Counted from the stretch's first letter, positions 16,374 to 26,720 are shown. The stretch: DNA of 64,000 bases from Pontibacter mangrovi (GCF_006385705.1 NZ_VFRQ01000004.1:248001-312000); one strand, 5' to 3'. Program-made: numbers and translations. The notes: generated by a model not told the origin, from the sequence alone.

Positions 16374-17147
16374 TTATTGGTTCATCAGGTACCCGTACAG
16401 CAGGATGAGGGAAATGAGGTTGTTAAAAGCATGTTGCCCCACGGCCCAGCCGAAGCCGAGGCGCAGCCGGGTGTAACCTAGAAAGAAGCCTCCTATAAAC
16501 TTAGGCAGCACCAGTAGCGGCAGCACCTGCAGGGGCAGGTCCATATCGCGGTAGTTAAGCAGGTGCATCAAGGCAAAAAGCGCCGTAGAAGTATAAAATA
16601 CTGTTCCGAAATGCTTTTCCCACAGGCCCCGGAAAGCAGCGCGGAGTTTGGCGGACCGTAAGTACCAAAGGCCAAGTATGGCAACCAGCATCGTGGCCGC
16701 GGCGAAATACAAAAGGGGCATATCCGTAGCAGACAAAAACGCCGGGCAAAAGTGGAACAGGAAGGTTAGCGCCGCCACGAGCAGAAAGCTGTGCGAGTAC
16801 ACCAGCGGAAGCCGGAATATTACCTCCTCTGTTAGTGGGGCAAGCAATACCACCGAAACGAACAGCGGCAAGAGCGGTATGTCCATGGCAAAGCCCTCAG
16901 AATATTCGGCGGCAAAGGTTTCCCAATTACCAATTATGAGCGCTATACCCGTAAAAAGGCCGGTGCGCAAAATCAGTTCTGCAAAGGTCAGCTGGAAGAG
17001 GAGAGGAAGTTTTGTCTCCAGCACGTTATGCTCCCGCGTAAGCTGCTTTGGCTGCCGCGCAAACAAGTATACCTTTTTCAAAGTATCCAGAACAGGCGGC
17101 GGGGGCGTGCAAGGCGGAGCCGCAGTGAAAAAAGTCGGTGTTTTCAT
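16374..17147 (-). CDS. CPBP family intramembrane metalloprotease-like protein
   Basis: A 257-residue multi-pass membrane protein of the CAAX protease/bacteriocin-processing (CPBP, Abi) family. The glutamate-pair motif TEEVIFR lies at about 106-112, a candidate histidine motif FALMHLL near 195 and QHAFNN near the C terminus; together these form the family's intramembrane active site. The N-terminal 50 residues are polar and proline-rich. An upstream methionine (17165) is possible. The target is unknown; family members process prenylated or small peptides, and some take part in immunity to bacteriocins. Confidence 0.85.
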   Translation of the reverse strand: MKTPTFFTAAPPCTPPPPVLDTLKKVYLFARQPKQLTREHNVLETKLPLLFQLTFAELILRTGLFTGIALIIGNWETFAAEYSEGFAMDIPLLPLFVSVVLLAPLTEEVIFRLPLVYSHSFLLVAALTFLFHFCPAFLSATDMPLLYFAAATMLVAILGLWYLRSAKLRAAFRGLWEKHFGTVFYTSTALFALMHLLNYRDMDLPLQVLPLLVLPKFIGGFFLGYTRLRLGFGWAVGQHAFNNLISLILLYGYLMNQ

Positions 17148-17402
17148 AGTTCGGTGCAGAGCCACGGGAGACTCTTATATATCGTTTTATAAATATAATA
17201 ACTAATAGTATGATTCCTATCGGGCAGTTACTATTTTAGCGATCATCCATACAAGATGAAAAGAAAACGGGTGAGGAAGGGCGGCTGTAGTTCTAAAGCG
17301 CGCAGTGCATGCAGAGTTCTACTCTGATTGATGAACTTTAGTTTGATGTGGCACCGCTGAGTTTCCCGCTCTCGCTCTGAGGGTAAAAAATAAATGCTCC
17401 TG

Positions 17403-18212
17403 TTACTTTTTGATGACCACTGTTTTACGGTCGTAGGCCAGGTTGGTGAAAATGCCGAAGCCACCCTCTACCGAAGACACAATGCGGGAAGGCTGGGCAA
17501 AGGGGTTGCCGTTGGCGTCTTTTGCATCGGATATGGAGGCCAGAAAGTCGTAGTACTGCTTCTCGATGTGGTACAGCGACACGATCAGGCTATCTCCCTC
17601 TTCGTACTGGTACGCCGAGCCCAGCGACACGCGCTTGCCGTTTGTCAGCTCGTCGGAGGTCACAAAGTCGCGGTCGGAGTCGCCGGCCAGGCTATCGATA
17701 TGCACCATAAAGCGGTAATAGTTGGCCACGTCCGGGTCATCCTGGAAAGAAGTGAGCAGGTAAGCCTCGTTTTTGTCGTTAAATTTCCACTTTATCTCCT
17801 CTATCGGCACCGCCCCCAGTACTTTGGTGAAGCCGGTTACTTTGCGTCCTTTGCCGTCTTTTACCTCCAGTTGGTAAACCTGCCCAGGCTTGCCGTGCAT
17901 AATGGCGGTAGAAGTATGGGTATAAAACCTGCCGGTGTTCCTTATCAGCACTGGTTTGTACTCCAGCTCCAGCCGCTCACCCTCGGGTGTGGTGATGTAT
18001 ACTTCCGCGTCCGGCACCAGGGGCGGCGTGGGTTCCTCAAAATAGCCGGCGCTTTCCAGCACCGATGCCCGGATCGGCTCTCCCGGCTGCAGGTAGCACT
18101 CCACCACCAGCTGCGGCTTATGGTAGGGCAGGTCCACGTCAATGTCTTTCTCCAGGTCGCAGGAGCTAAGCATCAGAAGTGCGAGCAAGTATAAAAGGTG
18201 CCGTGTTTTCAT
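17403..18212 (-). CDS. DUF4249 lipoprotein
   Basis: A 269-residue lipoprotein with lipobox LSSC (cysteine 18) and the beta-rich DUF4249 pattern (PHKPQLVVECYLQPGEPIRASV ... VPDAEVYITTPEGE). In Bacteroidota this family is coded next to a TonB-dependent receptor and is thought to be its surface or periplasmic partner. Here it follows the receptor gene with an ATGA overlap (start and stop share base 18212), so the two are translationally coupled. The function of the family is not established. Confidence 0.88.
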   Translation of the reverse strand: MKTRHLLYLLALLMLSSCDLEKDIDVDLPYHKPQLVVECYLQPGEPIRASVLESAGYFEEPTPPLVPDAEVYITTPEGERLELEYKPVLIRNTGRFYTHTSTAIMHGKPGQVYQLEVKDGKGRKVTGFTKVLGAVPIEEIKWKFNDKNEAYLLTSFQDDPDVANYYRFMVHIDSLAGDSDRDFVTSDELTNGKRVSLGSAYQYEEGDSLIVSLYHIEKQYYDFLASISDAKDANGNPFAQPSRIVSSVEGGFGIFTNLAYDRKTVVIKK

Positions 18213-20515
18213 CAGAACTTGAAGTTATAGGTAACCGACGGTATGGCCGGGAACAGCGACACCTGCTTGGCCTGGAAGCCTATGGTTTCGTCGGTGTCGC
18301 GGTCTTTCTGCTGCTCAAAGTATACAAAGTAAGGGTTGCGGCGGTTGTAGGCGTTGTACACGCTAAAGGTCAGGTCGGCCTCGCCGCGTTTGGGCTTCAG
18401 CTTCAGCACCGCCCCCAGGTCTAGCCGGTGGTAAGCCTGCAGCCGGTAAGCGTTCCGGTCTTCATAAATGGGCACGATAGAGGCGGGTTTCCCCTCCACA
18501 TCCTGAAAAGCGAGGCGCGCCACGGGTACGGAGTAGGCATTGCCGGTGCCGTACACAAAGGCGGCCGTCAGGCTCAGGCGCTTGTTTAGCTGGTGCATCA
18601 TCACCAGGCTGATGTCGTGGCGGCGGTCGTAGCGGGCCGGGAAGCGCCTGCCCTCGTTTATGCCGTCAAACTGCCTGTAGGTCCACGACAAGGTATAGCC
18701 CAGCCAGCCGGTGGTCTTGCCGCTCACTTTCTCGAGGTAAAACTCATTGCCGTAGCTGTTGCCTTGCCCAAACAGAAACTCGTTCTCCAGGCTGTCGTTC
18801 ACAAACAGGTTTGCGCCGTCCCGGAAATCGATCTGCCGCTTCATCCACTTATAGTATACTTCGTTGGTGAAAAGGAACTTGCCTTTGCCCAACAAGTGGC
18901 TAATGCCCAGGGCTACCTGCTTGGAGCGCTGCGGCTTCACGTTTTGGTTAGACGGATACCAGATATCGGTGGGCAGCGAGGCGCCGGAGTTGGTGAGCAG
19001 GTGCACGTACTGGCGCATGCTGGCAAAACTGGCTTTCAGCGAGGTGTTTTCGTTAAAGTTATACTTGCCCGATACGCGTGGCTCCAGGGCCAGGTACGTT
19101 TTTCCGGCGCTGTTAAACCCCGACAGCCGCAGGCCATAGTTAAAGGACACCATCGGGCTCACCACAAAGTCGTCGGAGGCGTAGAGGCCGAATTCGCTGC
19201 CCCGGTAGGTGCTGCCGGACCCAAAGCTCAATGTGCTGTCCTCCGACTCAAAGTTCAGGCGACCCACCGTAAAATCATGCCGGGTGGCCTGCGCCCCGAA
19301 CTTCAGGCTGTGGCCTTTGCCCACAAACCAGTCGAAGTCAGTTTTCAAGGTATGATCCTGCACATCCGAGGTCAGCCTAAAACTGAAGATGTCGATCTTG
19401 TTGTTGATGCTATACTTGTAGCCGGTGTAGCCCAGCGAGGTGGTGGCGTACAGGTTTTCATTGAACTTGTGCTGCCAGCTGAGGTTGCCCAGGGTGTTGC
19501 CCCAGTCAAAGCTGAAGGTAAAGTCGCTGTCGTTAAAGCCGAAGATGTCGCGGCCCAGGTAGCCGCCCAGGGTCAGGTTGTCTTTCTCGCTGATGGTGTA
19601 GTTCAGGCTGGCGTTGAGGTCGTAGAAATAGTAGTCGGGGATGGGGTTGTAGTCTTCCTTGCCTTCCATAAGGCGGTTTACCTGGCGCGTAAAGATATCC
19701 ACGTAGGTGCGCCTGCCCGATGCAATGAAGTTTAGCTTGTCCTTTACGATGGGGCCATCGACGGTAAGGCGCGAAGAGATGAGCCCCAGGCCGCCTTTGG
19801 CGTGCAGCTGCTCGTTATTGCCCTTTTGCTGCGTTACATCCACCACCGACGAAAGCCTGCCGCCGAACTGCGCCGGAAAGCCGCCTTTGTAAAGCTCCAC
19901 GCTTTTAACGGCATCGGGGTTAAACACGCTGAAAAAGCCGAACAGGTGCGAGGGGTTGTATACCATGGCGTCATCCAGCAGCACCAGGTTCTGGTCCGGC
20001 CCGCCGCCGCGCACATACAGCCCCGAGCTGCCTTCGCCACCCGACTGCACGCCTGGCTTCAGTTGCATGGTCTTGATCAGGTCCACCTCCCCAAAAAGCG
20101 CGGGCAGCAGCTTCGCCTCGCGGGTTGTCAGGGTGTTGACGCTCATGCGCGTGTCATTCAGCTTCTGGCGCAGCGAGCCCGTTTCAATCTTCACCTCCTG
20201 CAGCTCGTTGTTAGACGCCTCCAGGTAAAAATTGGTTTGCAGGGGCACCGCAAGAACGTTGATAGTGCGCGTGGTTGTTTTAAAGCCAACATACGTTACC
20301 TGCAGCGTATGCTCGCCCTGCGGCAGGCGCAGCGCGTAAAACCCGTTCTCGTTGGTGATAACGCCCTGCCCCGTAGCCGGTACCGACACCGTAGCCCCGA
20401 TCAGCGCCTCGCTGCTGCCGGCCGCGCGCACATAGCCTTGCACCGCCTGCCTTACCTGGGCAAAGGAAGGGACTGTAAGGAACAGTACTAAGATTAAGGG
20501 TAAGTATATGCGCAT
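18212..20515 (-). CDS. TonB-dependent outer-membrane receptor with carboxypeptidase-like N-terminal domain
   Basis: A 767-residue outer-membrane protein. A signal peptide (1-19, ending SFAQ) precedes a carboxypeptidase-regulatory-like domain (about 20-110, VQGYVRAAGSSEALIGATVSV), the plug (GEGSSGLYVRGGGPDQNLVLLDDAMVYNPSHLFGFFSVFNPDAV) and a beta-barrel ending with aromatic-rich VTYNFKF. It should import an unknown ligand using TonB energy. It lacks the SusC length (about 1000 residues) and is paired with DUF4249 instead of SusD. The ligand cannot be inferred. Confidence 0.93.
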   Translation of the reverse strand: MRIYLPLILVLFLTVPSFAQVRQAVQGYVRAAGSSEALIGATVSVPATGQGVITNENGFYALRLPQGEHTLQVTYVGFKTTTRTINVLAVPLQTNFYLEASNNELQEVKIETGSLRQKLNDTRMSVNTLTTREAKLLPALFGEVDLIKTMQLKPGVQSGGEGSSGLYVRGGGPDQNLVLLDDAMVYNPSHLFGFFSVFNPDAVKSVELYKGGFPAQFGGRLSSVVDVTQQKGNNEQLHAKGGLGLISSRLTVDGPIVKDKLNFIASGRRTYVDIFTRQVNRLMEGKEDYNPIPDYYFYDLNASLNYTISEKDNLTLGGYLGRDIFGFNDSDFTFSFDWGNTLGNLSWQHKFNENLYATTSLGYTGYKYSINNKIDIFSFRLTSDVQDHTLKTDFDWFVGKGHSLKFGAQATRHDFTVGRLNFESEDSTLSFGSGSTYRGSEFGLYASDDFVVSPMVSFNYGLRLSGFNSAGKTYLALEPRVSGKYNFNENTSLKASFASMRQYVHLLTNSGASLPTDIWYPSNQNVKPQRSKQVALGISHLLGKGKFLFTNEVYYKWMKRQIDFRDGANLFVNDSLENEFLFGQGNSYGNEFYLEKVSGKTTGWLGYTLSWTYRQFDGINEGRRFPARYDRRHDISLVMMHQLNKRLSLTAAFVYGTGNAYSVPVARLAFQDVEGKPASIVPIYEDRNAYRLQAYHRLDLGAVLKLKPKRGEADLTFSVYNAYNRRNPYFVYFEQQKDRDTDETIGFQAKQVSLFPAIPSVTYNFKF

Positions 20516-20655
20516 CTGTGGAGCTGTTACGCTGCTGTGTTTGCTAAGTTAACGTATTGGCGGCACGACATAGTCATTTTTGTGCTTTGTTTAGCAGGAG
20601 AACCGGAAAACAGGAAGTATAGTTTTGATTTTCGGCCATTTAGCTAAACAAAAGA

Positions 20656-20683
20656 AAGGCCCCTGCCCGGAGGCAACGGCCTT
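20656..20683 (-). terminator. Intrinsic terminator (minus strand)
   Basis: AAGGCC/GGCCTT outer stem with an inner TGCC/GGCA stem; on the minus strand the stem is followed by TTTCTTTTG. It lies downstream of the tolC-like gene. Confidence 0.75.
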
Positions 20684-20730
20684 AACTGAAGGTAGGTAGC
20701 AGTCGTGGTAAGGTTCTCCTATGTAGCTGT

Positions 20731-22083
20731 TTAGCCCTGGTAAAGCTCCAGCACGCGCTTTTTAAGGTAAAACTCGAAGCGGCTCTGCAGCAGCTCGGCC
20801 TGCGCCTTGTTCATGTTGTTCAGCGACTCCATGTAGGCAAAGAAGTCGATGCTGCCCAACTCGTAGCGGCGCTTAGCCGAGGTGAAGGCCCGCTTGCTAT
20901 ACTCCAGGTTAGCCATCACAGTATTATACTTCTCGCGCGCGGCCAGCACATCCTGGTAAGCCTGCTGCACGGTTTGGCGCAGCTGGTTTTGGCTGTCGGT
21001 GTAGTCCAGTTCTGCCTTGCGCAGGTCCAGCCGGGCTGTTTGGGCGTCATAATGCCTGCTCAAGCCGTTAAAGATCGGGATGCTTAGGTTTAAGCCCACT
21101 ACCTTGCGCTGGTTCAGGTCCAGCTGGTCGAAGTAAGGCATGGTGGCGAGGTTGCCGTTTTCAGGGTCCTGGTAGATGTTGGTAGAGTAGTTGGAGCCAA
21201 TCATCCCCTCCAGGCTCAGGGTAGGGGAGAAATTGCTGCGGGCTATCTTCAGGTCGCTTTTGGCGGCCTCCAGCGACGCGGCAGAGGCCTTTACCAGCGG
21301 TGAGAAGGACAGCGCATTGGCCAGCACCTCCTCCTCAGAAGGCAACTCCGTACGTATCTCCTCCGGCAGGTTGGGCATCTGCAGCTCATAGTCGGGCGTG
21401 CCTTCCACATTCATTTCCTGCACCAGCATCAGCTTTGCCTTCCGGAAACTGTTCTGGTGCGTTATCAGGTTTAGCTTTTCGGTAGCGAGCTGGGCTTTTA
21501 TCTGGTATACTTCATCCATGGCCCGCGCGCCGGCACGCTCCAGTTTTTCCATCTGGCTCAGCTGGCCTTCCAGCAGCTTAATGCGCCCTTCGGATATATG
21601 GATGTTCTCGCGGTTTACAAGGGCCTGCAGAAAGTACGCCGTGATGTTAGTCTCCAGCTCGATCTCTGCCTGCTGCGTGGCAAAGGTGGCTGCCTGCGCC
21701 TGCTGCCGCGACTTCTTCAGCTCGAACAGCTTGGTAAAACCATCAAACAGCACCACCTGCCCCGATACATAAGGGTAAGAGGCCGTGGTGTTGCCGCGCT
21801 TCACCTCACCGGCCACATTATCGAACACCAAACCGTTTGTGCGGCTCAGGTCGGCGTTGGCGCTGATGGAAGGCAGGTAGCTATACTTGTTGCGGCGCAC
21901 GCCGATGTCGGCTTTGTCTGAGTTGTAGCGGGCCTGGCGCAGGGCTACGTTGTGCTGGCGGGCCAGCTCAAGGCTTTGCTCCAGCGTAAGAGGCTCTTGC
22001 GCATAGGCAGTTACAGCTAAACTAAGGCATAGGCTTAGCCCTCCCAGCTTTTGGAGCAGGGCTCTGGAGATAAAATTTTTCAT
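20731..22083 (-). CDS. TolC-family outer-membrane efflux protein
   Basis: A 450-residue protein with a signal peptide (about 1-28) and two outer-membrane efflux (OEP) repeats rich in long amphipathic helices; LTLEQSLELARQHNVALRQAR at the N terminus and GLNLSIPIFNGLSRHYDAQTARLDL in the second half are typical. It should form the trimeric outer-membrane duct for the HlyD/ABC system coded upstream on the same strand. It starts 45 bases after the M61 peptidase gene and ends at a terminator, so it is probably the last gene of that operon. Confidence 0.92.
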   Translation of the reverse strand: MKNFISRALLQKLGGLSLCLSLAVTAYAQEPLTLEQSLELARQHNVALRQARYNSDKADIGVRRNKYSYLPSISANADLSRTNGLVFDNVAGEVKRGNTTASYPYVSGQVVLFDGFTKLFELKKSRQQAQAATFATQQAEIELETNITAYFLQALVNRENIHISEGRIKLLEGQLSQMEKLERAGARAMDEVYQIKAQLATEKLNLITHQNSFRKAKLMLVQEMNVEGTPDYELQMPNLPEEIRTELPSEEEVLANALSFSPLVKASAASLEAAKSDLKIARSNFSPTLSLEGMIGSNYSTNIYQDPENGNLATMPYFDQLDLNQRKVVGLNLSIPIFNGLSRHYDAQTARLDLRKAELDYTDSQNQLRQTVQQAYQDVLAAREKYNTVMANLEYSKRAFTSAKRRYELGSIDFFAYMESLNNMNKAQAELLQSRFEFYLKKRVLELYQG

Positions 22084-22128
22084 AGTTTTATTTTACACTA
22101 GTGGCAATGATCATACTTTAAGCCAGGG

Positions 22129-24009
22129 CTAACTCTGCTCCTGGCCCAGCCAGGCATTGCGTAGCTTCAGCTGCTCCGGAGTAGCCGTGGTGTCGGGCTT
22201 CAGGACGTGCTGCAGCTCCCGCTTCACGGCGGTGGCTCTGCCTTTCAGTTTTTTCTCTTTTACTTTACCGCCTTCGGTTGGGCGACCCACCACAAAGGTT
22301 ATCTTATCGCCCGGCTCCATACTTTGCAGTTCCTCCCCAATCACTTGGCGGATGTTAGCCGGGGAAAGCTCAGTGCCGTTGAAGGACAGCAGCAAATCGC
22401 CGGTCTGGAAACCAAGCTTGCGGCCAAACGCATCCATGTCGGCGGTGTCGGCCACTTTTATCTTGCCGGATTCCTCGTCGAAACCAGGTGTGAAGCCTCC
22501 GTAAGAGATCACCTCCTGCGTGCCGGTCGGCTCATAAATGATGCCCACCTTACGGAAGGTCTCCTCCAGCGGCAGCGGCTCCGACCCCTCCACATACTTG
22601 GTGAAGAATTCGCGGATCTCCGGGTAGGTCAGTTCGGTGATTTTATCGAAGAGCTCCTCATCCTTGAAGGAGTTATGCTTGCCGTACGTTTTGGAGAGGT
22701 CCAGCATCAGGTTGCGCAGGCCATACTTGCCGTCGCTCAGTTCGCGCAGCTTCACGTCCAGCACCAGGCCAATCAGGGCGCCTTTCTGGTACACATTGCC
22801 ATACTCCTTCTCATACTTGTCCAGCACCTGGGCGCTCATGTCGGTAAAGGGCAGGGTGTCGTTGTAATAGGATTTGGAAGTATGGATGTAGTCGCGGAGC
22901 TTGCCCAGGAACGTGTCCAGGTCATACAGGCCTTCATACATCTGCACATGCGAGGCGAAGTACTCCGTAACGCCCTCGTACAGCCACAGGTGCTTCGACA
23001 TCTTGGGCTGTATAAAGTTAAAGTTGCCGATTTCCTCGGAGTGGATGCTGAGCGGCGTAACGATGTGGAAGAACTCGTGCGCGGCCACATCGCGGATGGT
23101 GCTGCTGAACTGCTCCTCCGGCATCTCCGGCAGAAAGTATACCGATGAGTAGGAGTGCTCCAGCGCCCCGAACGAGCCCGACTTGCCTACGCGCTCCGGC
23201 ACATAGATCAGGAAGGCGTACTTCTCAACGGGCAAGGTGCCGCCCAGGTAGCTGCGCTGCGCCTCCAGTATACTTTTCACGTTTTCAGCAATTGGCTTGG
23301 AGGTCACGTTGCCGGAAGGGGAGTAGACAGAAACCAGCACCTCGGTCTTGCCCAGGTTCAGTATGGTCGTGTCGGGGCGGTTATACATGAGCGGCGAATC
23401 CGCCAGGTCTACGTAGTTTGGCAGCCGGTACGTGTCCAGGGTGTCGGTTGTGGCGATGGCTTTGAGGGGCGTGGAGCCGTAAAAGCCTTCGGGTTTGGTT
23501 ATGCGCAGCTCGTAGGGCAGCTGCTTCATCCCCTCAAAGTAGCCGATAAAGCCAAAGGTGTTGATCAGGAAGTTCTTGCCGTCCTCTATGTTCGTGCCGC
23601 CTGGCTCAAACACCACGTCCTCCCGCTTGGCAGCGTCAAACGTGTCGTCTACCCAATAGCTTACCCTGGCCAGTTTCTCTGCCCCGCTTATCTTCCAGCG
23701 GTTGGTGTCCAGTTGCGCTACGGTGAGTGCTTTGCCCTGCTTGTCGTAGGCCTTAAAATCTGTTACGAACTTACCGAAATCAGACACGGAATAGGTGCCG
23801 GGCACGATCTTGGGCATGTTGTAGATGATCTCGCTCTGCTTAATGGCAGGAGCCTGCACAGTTACCTGTACTTTGTCGTTCTGCACCTTTGCCAGGTTTA
23901 CAGAAACATTATAAGTTGTGTCGGCACTGGCTTGCAGGCCTGTGGCGGCCTTGGCAGCGAGGCTTAGGCAAAGGCTAAGCGTAAGTGCGGTGAAGGTTTT
24001 TTTGAGCAT
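22129..24009 (-). CDS. M61 family peptidase with PDZ domain
   Basis: A 626-residue secreted metallopeptidase of the glycyl aminopeptidase (M61) family. A signal peptide (ending AKAATG) is followed by a beta-rich N-terminal domain, the zinc motif HEFFH at residues 311-315, a downstream ligand glutamate in GVTEYFASH, and a PDZ domain near 500-575 (FGRKLGFQTGDLLLSFNGTEL). The start at 24009 gives a clean signal peptide; a start seven codons upstream is less likely. It lies between the permease genes and tolC, so it may be co-transcribed with efflux genes, though a 259-base gap with a hairpin precedes it. Confidence 0.93.
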   Translation of the reverse strand: MLKKTFTALTLSLCLSLAAKAATGLQASADTTYNVSVNLAKVQNDKVQVTVQAPAIKQSEIIYNMPKIVPGTYSVSDFGKFVTDFKAYDKQGKALTVAQLDTNRWKISGAEKLARVSYWVDDTFDAAKREDVVFEPGGTNIEDGKNFLINTFGFIGYFEGMKQLPYELRITKPEGFYGSTPLKAIATTDTLDTYRLPNYVDLADSPLMYNRPDTTILNLGKTEVLVSVYSPSGNVTSKPIAENVKSILEAQRSYLGGTLPVEKYAFLIYVPERVGKSGSFGALEHSYSSVYFLPEMPEEQFSSTIRDVAAHEFFHIVTPLSIHSEEIGNFNFIQPKMSKHLWLYEGVTEYFASHVQMYEGLYDLDTFLGKLRDYIHTSKSYYNDTLPFTDMSAQVLDKYEKEYGNVYQKGALIGLVLDVKLRELSDGKYGLRNLMLDLSKTYGKHNSFKDEELFDKITELTYPEIREFFTKYVEGSEPLPLEETFRKVGIIYEPTGTQEVISYGGFTPGFDEESGKIKVADTADMDAFGRKLGFQTGDLLLSFNGTELSPANIRQVIGEELQSMEPGDKITFVVGRPTEGGKVKEKKLKGRATAVKRELQHVLKPDTTATPEQLKLRNAWLGQEQS

Positions 24010-24138
24010 ATTTTTATCTGTTTCTATCAATTATAACTCAAGTAAAGTATAAAAGATAGCATTTTAGACAAACCGGCACAATTTGTATACCAGCTTGGCT
24101 GTACAAGAACATATTGCTTCGTGTTTGGAGGAGGATTG

Positions 24139-24178
24139 CCCCGGCTGGCTGCTACAGGTACGCCGCCATGGGCCGGGG
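24139..24178. other. Hairpin between permease and M61 genes
   Basis: CCCCGGC and GCCGGGG arms flank a 26-base loop. No T run is present on either strand, so termination is uncertain; it could attenuate transcription into the M61-tolC part. Confidence 0.4.
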
Positions 24179-24268
24179 TTCTCTCACCATATACAAACAA
24201 CAAACATTTTATGCCAGAGCGTTAGAAGCTTATTGAACGAGCAACTAACTAACATCAGTTTACCAGAC

Positions 24269-26674
24269 CTACTGTGTTCGGATGGCCTTTACGGGGTCTA
24301 GCAGCGCTGCTTTTACAGCCTGGAAACTGACGGTGGCCAGGGCCACTACCAGGGCCAGTGCGCCGGCAAGGGCAAAAATCCACCAGCTAAGGTCTATGCG
24401 GTAGGCAAAGTCCTGCAGCCATCGGCTCATGCCATACCAGGCAACCGGGGTGGCCAGCACGATGGAAATGAGCACTAGCAGGGCAAAGTCGCGGGAGAGC
24501 AGCATCACGATGTTGCCTGTGGAGGAGCCCAGCACTTTCCGGATGCCGATCTCTTTGGTGCGCTGCTCAGCCGTAAACGAGGCCAGGCCAAACAAGCCGA
24601 GGCAGGCGATGAGGATGGTGAGGCCGGCAAAGTAACCAAACACGGTCAGCATTTTCTCCTCTGCGCGGTACTGCCGGTCAAAGAACTCGTCCATAAAGAA
24701 GTACTCCATTGGGTGGCGCTGGTCAAACAGGCGCCACTGCTCCTCTACAAAACCGATGGTGCCGGCCTGATCTTCCGGGGCAATGCGGGCCAGCAGGTAG
24801 CCCGGCGACTCGGGGTAAAGCCTCATGGCTAGCGGCTGTACCTCCGTGTGTAGCGAAGTGATATGAAAATCTTTTACGACGCCTACCACCTTGGCCCCGC
24901 CACCGTCAAAGGCCGTCTCGCCGGTTTCTATCTTCTTGCCGATTGGGTTGTCGGACCAGCCCAGCCACTTGGCCGCTGCCTCGTTTATGATGATGGCGTT
25001 TCTGTTGTCTGTCTTCATGTCGCGGGAGAAGTTGCGCCCCGCTGCTATCTCAATGCCCAGCACAGGTATAAAATCATAGTCCACGGCAATCACATCAATT
25101 GTTTTTTCTACCATCTTATCTCCCTGCTCGGCAAGTATAAGAGAGCGCGATGGCACCTCCGCCGGTATACTATAGGAGTTGGATACCTTCAGCACATTCG
25201 GGTTTTGCAGCAGCTTCTGCTTTATCATGGGCAGGCGCTTTACCAGCGTAGAGTCGCCGGCCGGGATATCGATTACCATGACCTGCTCCTTGTTAAAGCC
25301 CAGGTCTGAGTTTTTGAGGTAGTGCATTTGTGTAAACACCACAATGGTGCCGATGATCATGACGAGGGAGATGCTGAACTGCACCACCACCAGCGCCCGG
25401 CGCAGGGTGGCGCTCCCGCCTTTGGGCTGCTTATCAGACTTCAGTACCTCCGCCGGTTTAAAGCCCGACAGGAAGAAGGCCGGGTAGCTGCCAGCCACCA
25501 CGCCCACCAGCAGCACTATGGCCAGCACCACCAGCAGGAACTCCCACTGCAGGAAAAATCCGGAGGTAAAGCTTTTTTCCGTCAGTTGGTTAAAGCTTGG
25601 GATAAAGATCTGCACCAGCGCCAGCGCCAGCAGCACGGCAATGAGCGTCAGCAGCACCGATTCCCCTAAAAACTGGCGGATGATCTGGCTCCGGTCGGCA
25701 CCCACCACTTTGCGGAGCCCTACCTCTTTGGCGCGCTTGGCAGAGCGGGCCGTGGCCAGGTTCATGTAATTTATACTTGCTATCAGGAGCAGGAAAACAG
25801 CTACTGCCCCAAAAATATAGATGTAGGATATGTTGCCGTGCGGCGAGAGGTCGTGCTTAAACCGGGTGGTGAAGTGGATGTCCTGGAGCGGCTGCACAAT
25901 CAGCTTCATCTCGGCGTTCAGTTTGTTTTCCTTTATCCAGGGGTTTACATGGGTGCGGGTTAGCTCATCTACCTGCTGCTGCAGTGCTTCAAACTGGTTC
26001 TCGTTCGGCAGCAAGATGTAGGTATAGCTGTTGAGGTTAAACCACTCGTTTCGCTCCTGCTCCACCTGCCCGGCAAAAGTGGCTTTAGATAGCAAGCCGG
26101 CTGCATTGATGTGTGAGTGGCCGGGGTTGCGGTACACGCCGGTAACGGTATACTTGTTATTGCTGAACTCCAGCACCTCGCCCATGGCCTGCGCTGCACT
26201 GCCAAATATTTTCTCTGCCAGGGCCTCTGTGAGCACAATGGTTTTGGGTGCATCCAGGGCTGTGGCGGGGTTGCCGGCCAGCATTTCATAGTCAAACACC
26301 TTAAAAAAGGAGCTGTCGGCTATCAGCAGGTTCTCTTCCGAAAAGGTTTGGTCGTTATACCAGATCGTTTGCTGGCCGGCCTGGCGGAACTGCGTGAGGG
26401 CCTCTATGCCCGGAAACTTGCTGGCGGAGTAGGAGAGGGCGGCAGGTGTTACTGCAAACTCGTCCTTCTGCCCCTCAAAAATCACCTCCCCCACGATGCG
26501 CGCCGTTCTGCCGGCATTGCTGAAGTGGCGCTCATAGCTAAGTTCATCCTGCACGTACAGGAAAATAAGTATACAGGAGGCAACGCCAATGGCCAGCCCC
26601 ACAATGTTAATGGCTGAGTATACTTTGTTCCGCATGAGGTTGCGGACAGCGATTTTTAGATAATTCTGGAGCAT
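24269..26674 (-). CDS. MacB/FtsX-type ABC transporter permease
   Basis: An 801-residue membrane protein with two MacB periplasmic core domains and two FtsX permease domains. The N-terminal helix (NKVYSAINIVGLAIGVASCILIFLYV), a central set of helices after NYMNLATARSAKRAKEVGLRKVVGA and a C-terminal set after EIGIRKVLGSS mark the repeats. It has no ATPase domain and must pair with the ATPase gene at 29211. The start at 26674 (MLQNYLK) was preferred over 26731, which would overlap the upstream permease. Closely similar to the adjacent permease, so the two arose by tandem duplication. Confidence 0.93.
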   Translation of the reverse strand: MLQNYLKIAVRNLMRNKVYSAINIVGLAIGVASCILIFLYVQDELSYERHFSNAGRTARIVGEVIFEGQKDEFAVTPAALSYSASKFPGIEALTQFRQAGQQTIWYNDQTFSEENLLIADSSFFKVFDYEMLAGNPATALDAPKTIVLTEALAEKIFGSAAQAMGEVLEFSNNKYTVTGVYRNPGHSHINAAGLLSKATFAGQVEQERNEWFNLNSYTYILLPNENQFEALQQQVDELTRTHVNPWIKENKLNAEMKLIVQPLQDIHFTTRFKHDLSPHGNISYIYIFGAVAVFLLLIASINYMNLATARSAKRAKEVGLRKVVGADRSQIIRQFLGESVLLTLIAVLLALALVQIFIPSFNQLTEKSFTSGFFLQWEFLLVVLAIVLLVGVVAGSYPAFFLSGFKPAEVLKSDKQPKGGSATLRRALVVVQFSISLVMIIGTIVVFTQMHYLKNSDLGFNKEQVMVIDIPAGDSTLVKRLPMIKQKLLQNPNVLKVSNSYSIPAEVPSRSLILAEQGDKMVEKTIDVIAVDYDFIPVLGIEIAAGRNFSRDMKTDNRNAIIINEAAAKWLGWSDNPIGKKIETGETAFDGGGAKVVGVVKDFHITSLHTEVQPLAMRLYPESPGYLLARIAPEDQAGTIGFVEEQWRLFDQRHPMEYFFMDEFFDRQYRAEEKMLTVFGYFAGLTILIACLGLFGLASFTAEQRTKEIGIRKVLGSSTGNIVMLLSRDFALLVLISIVLATPVAWYGMSRWLQDFAYRIDLSWWIFALAGALALVVALATVSFQAVKAALLDPVKAIRTQ

Positions 26675-26720
26675 AGTTTTATATAGGTTAGTAGAGCTTG
26701 TTCTATTCGGAATCAGGTGT

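Noticed and set aside
18593-19735. A 380-residue plus-strand frame inside the TonB receptor gene
   Set aside because: Antisense to a well-supported receptor; composition is valine and alanine-rich with no domain.
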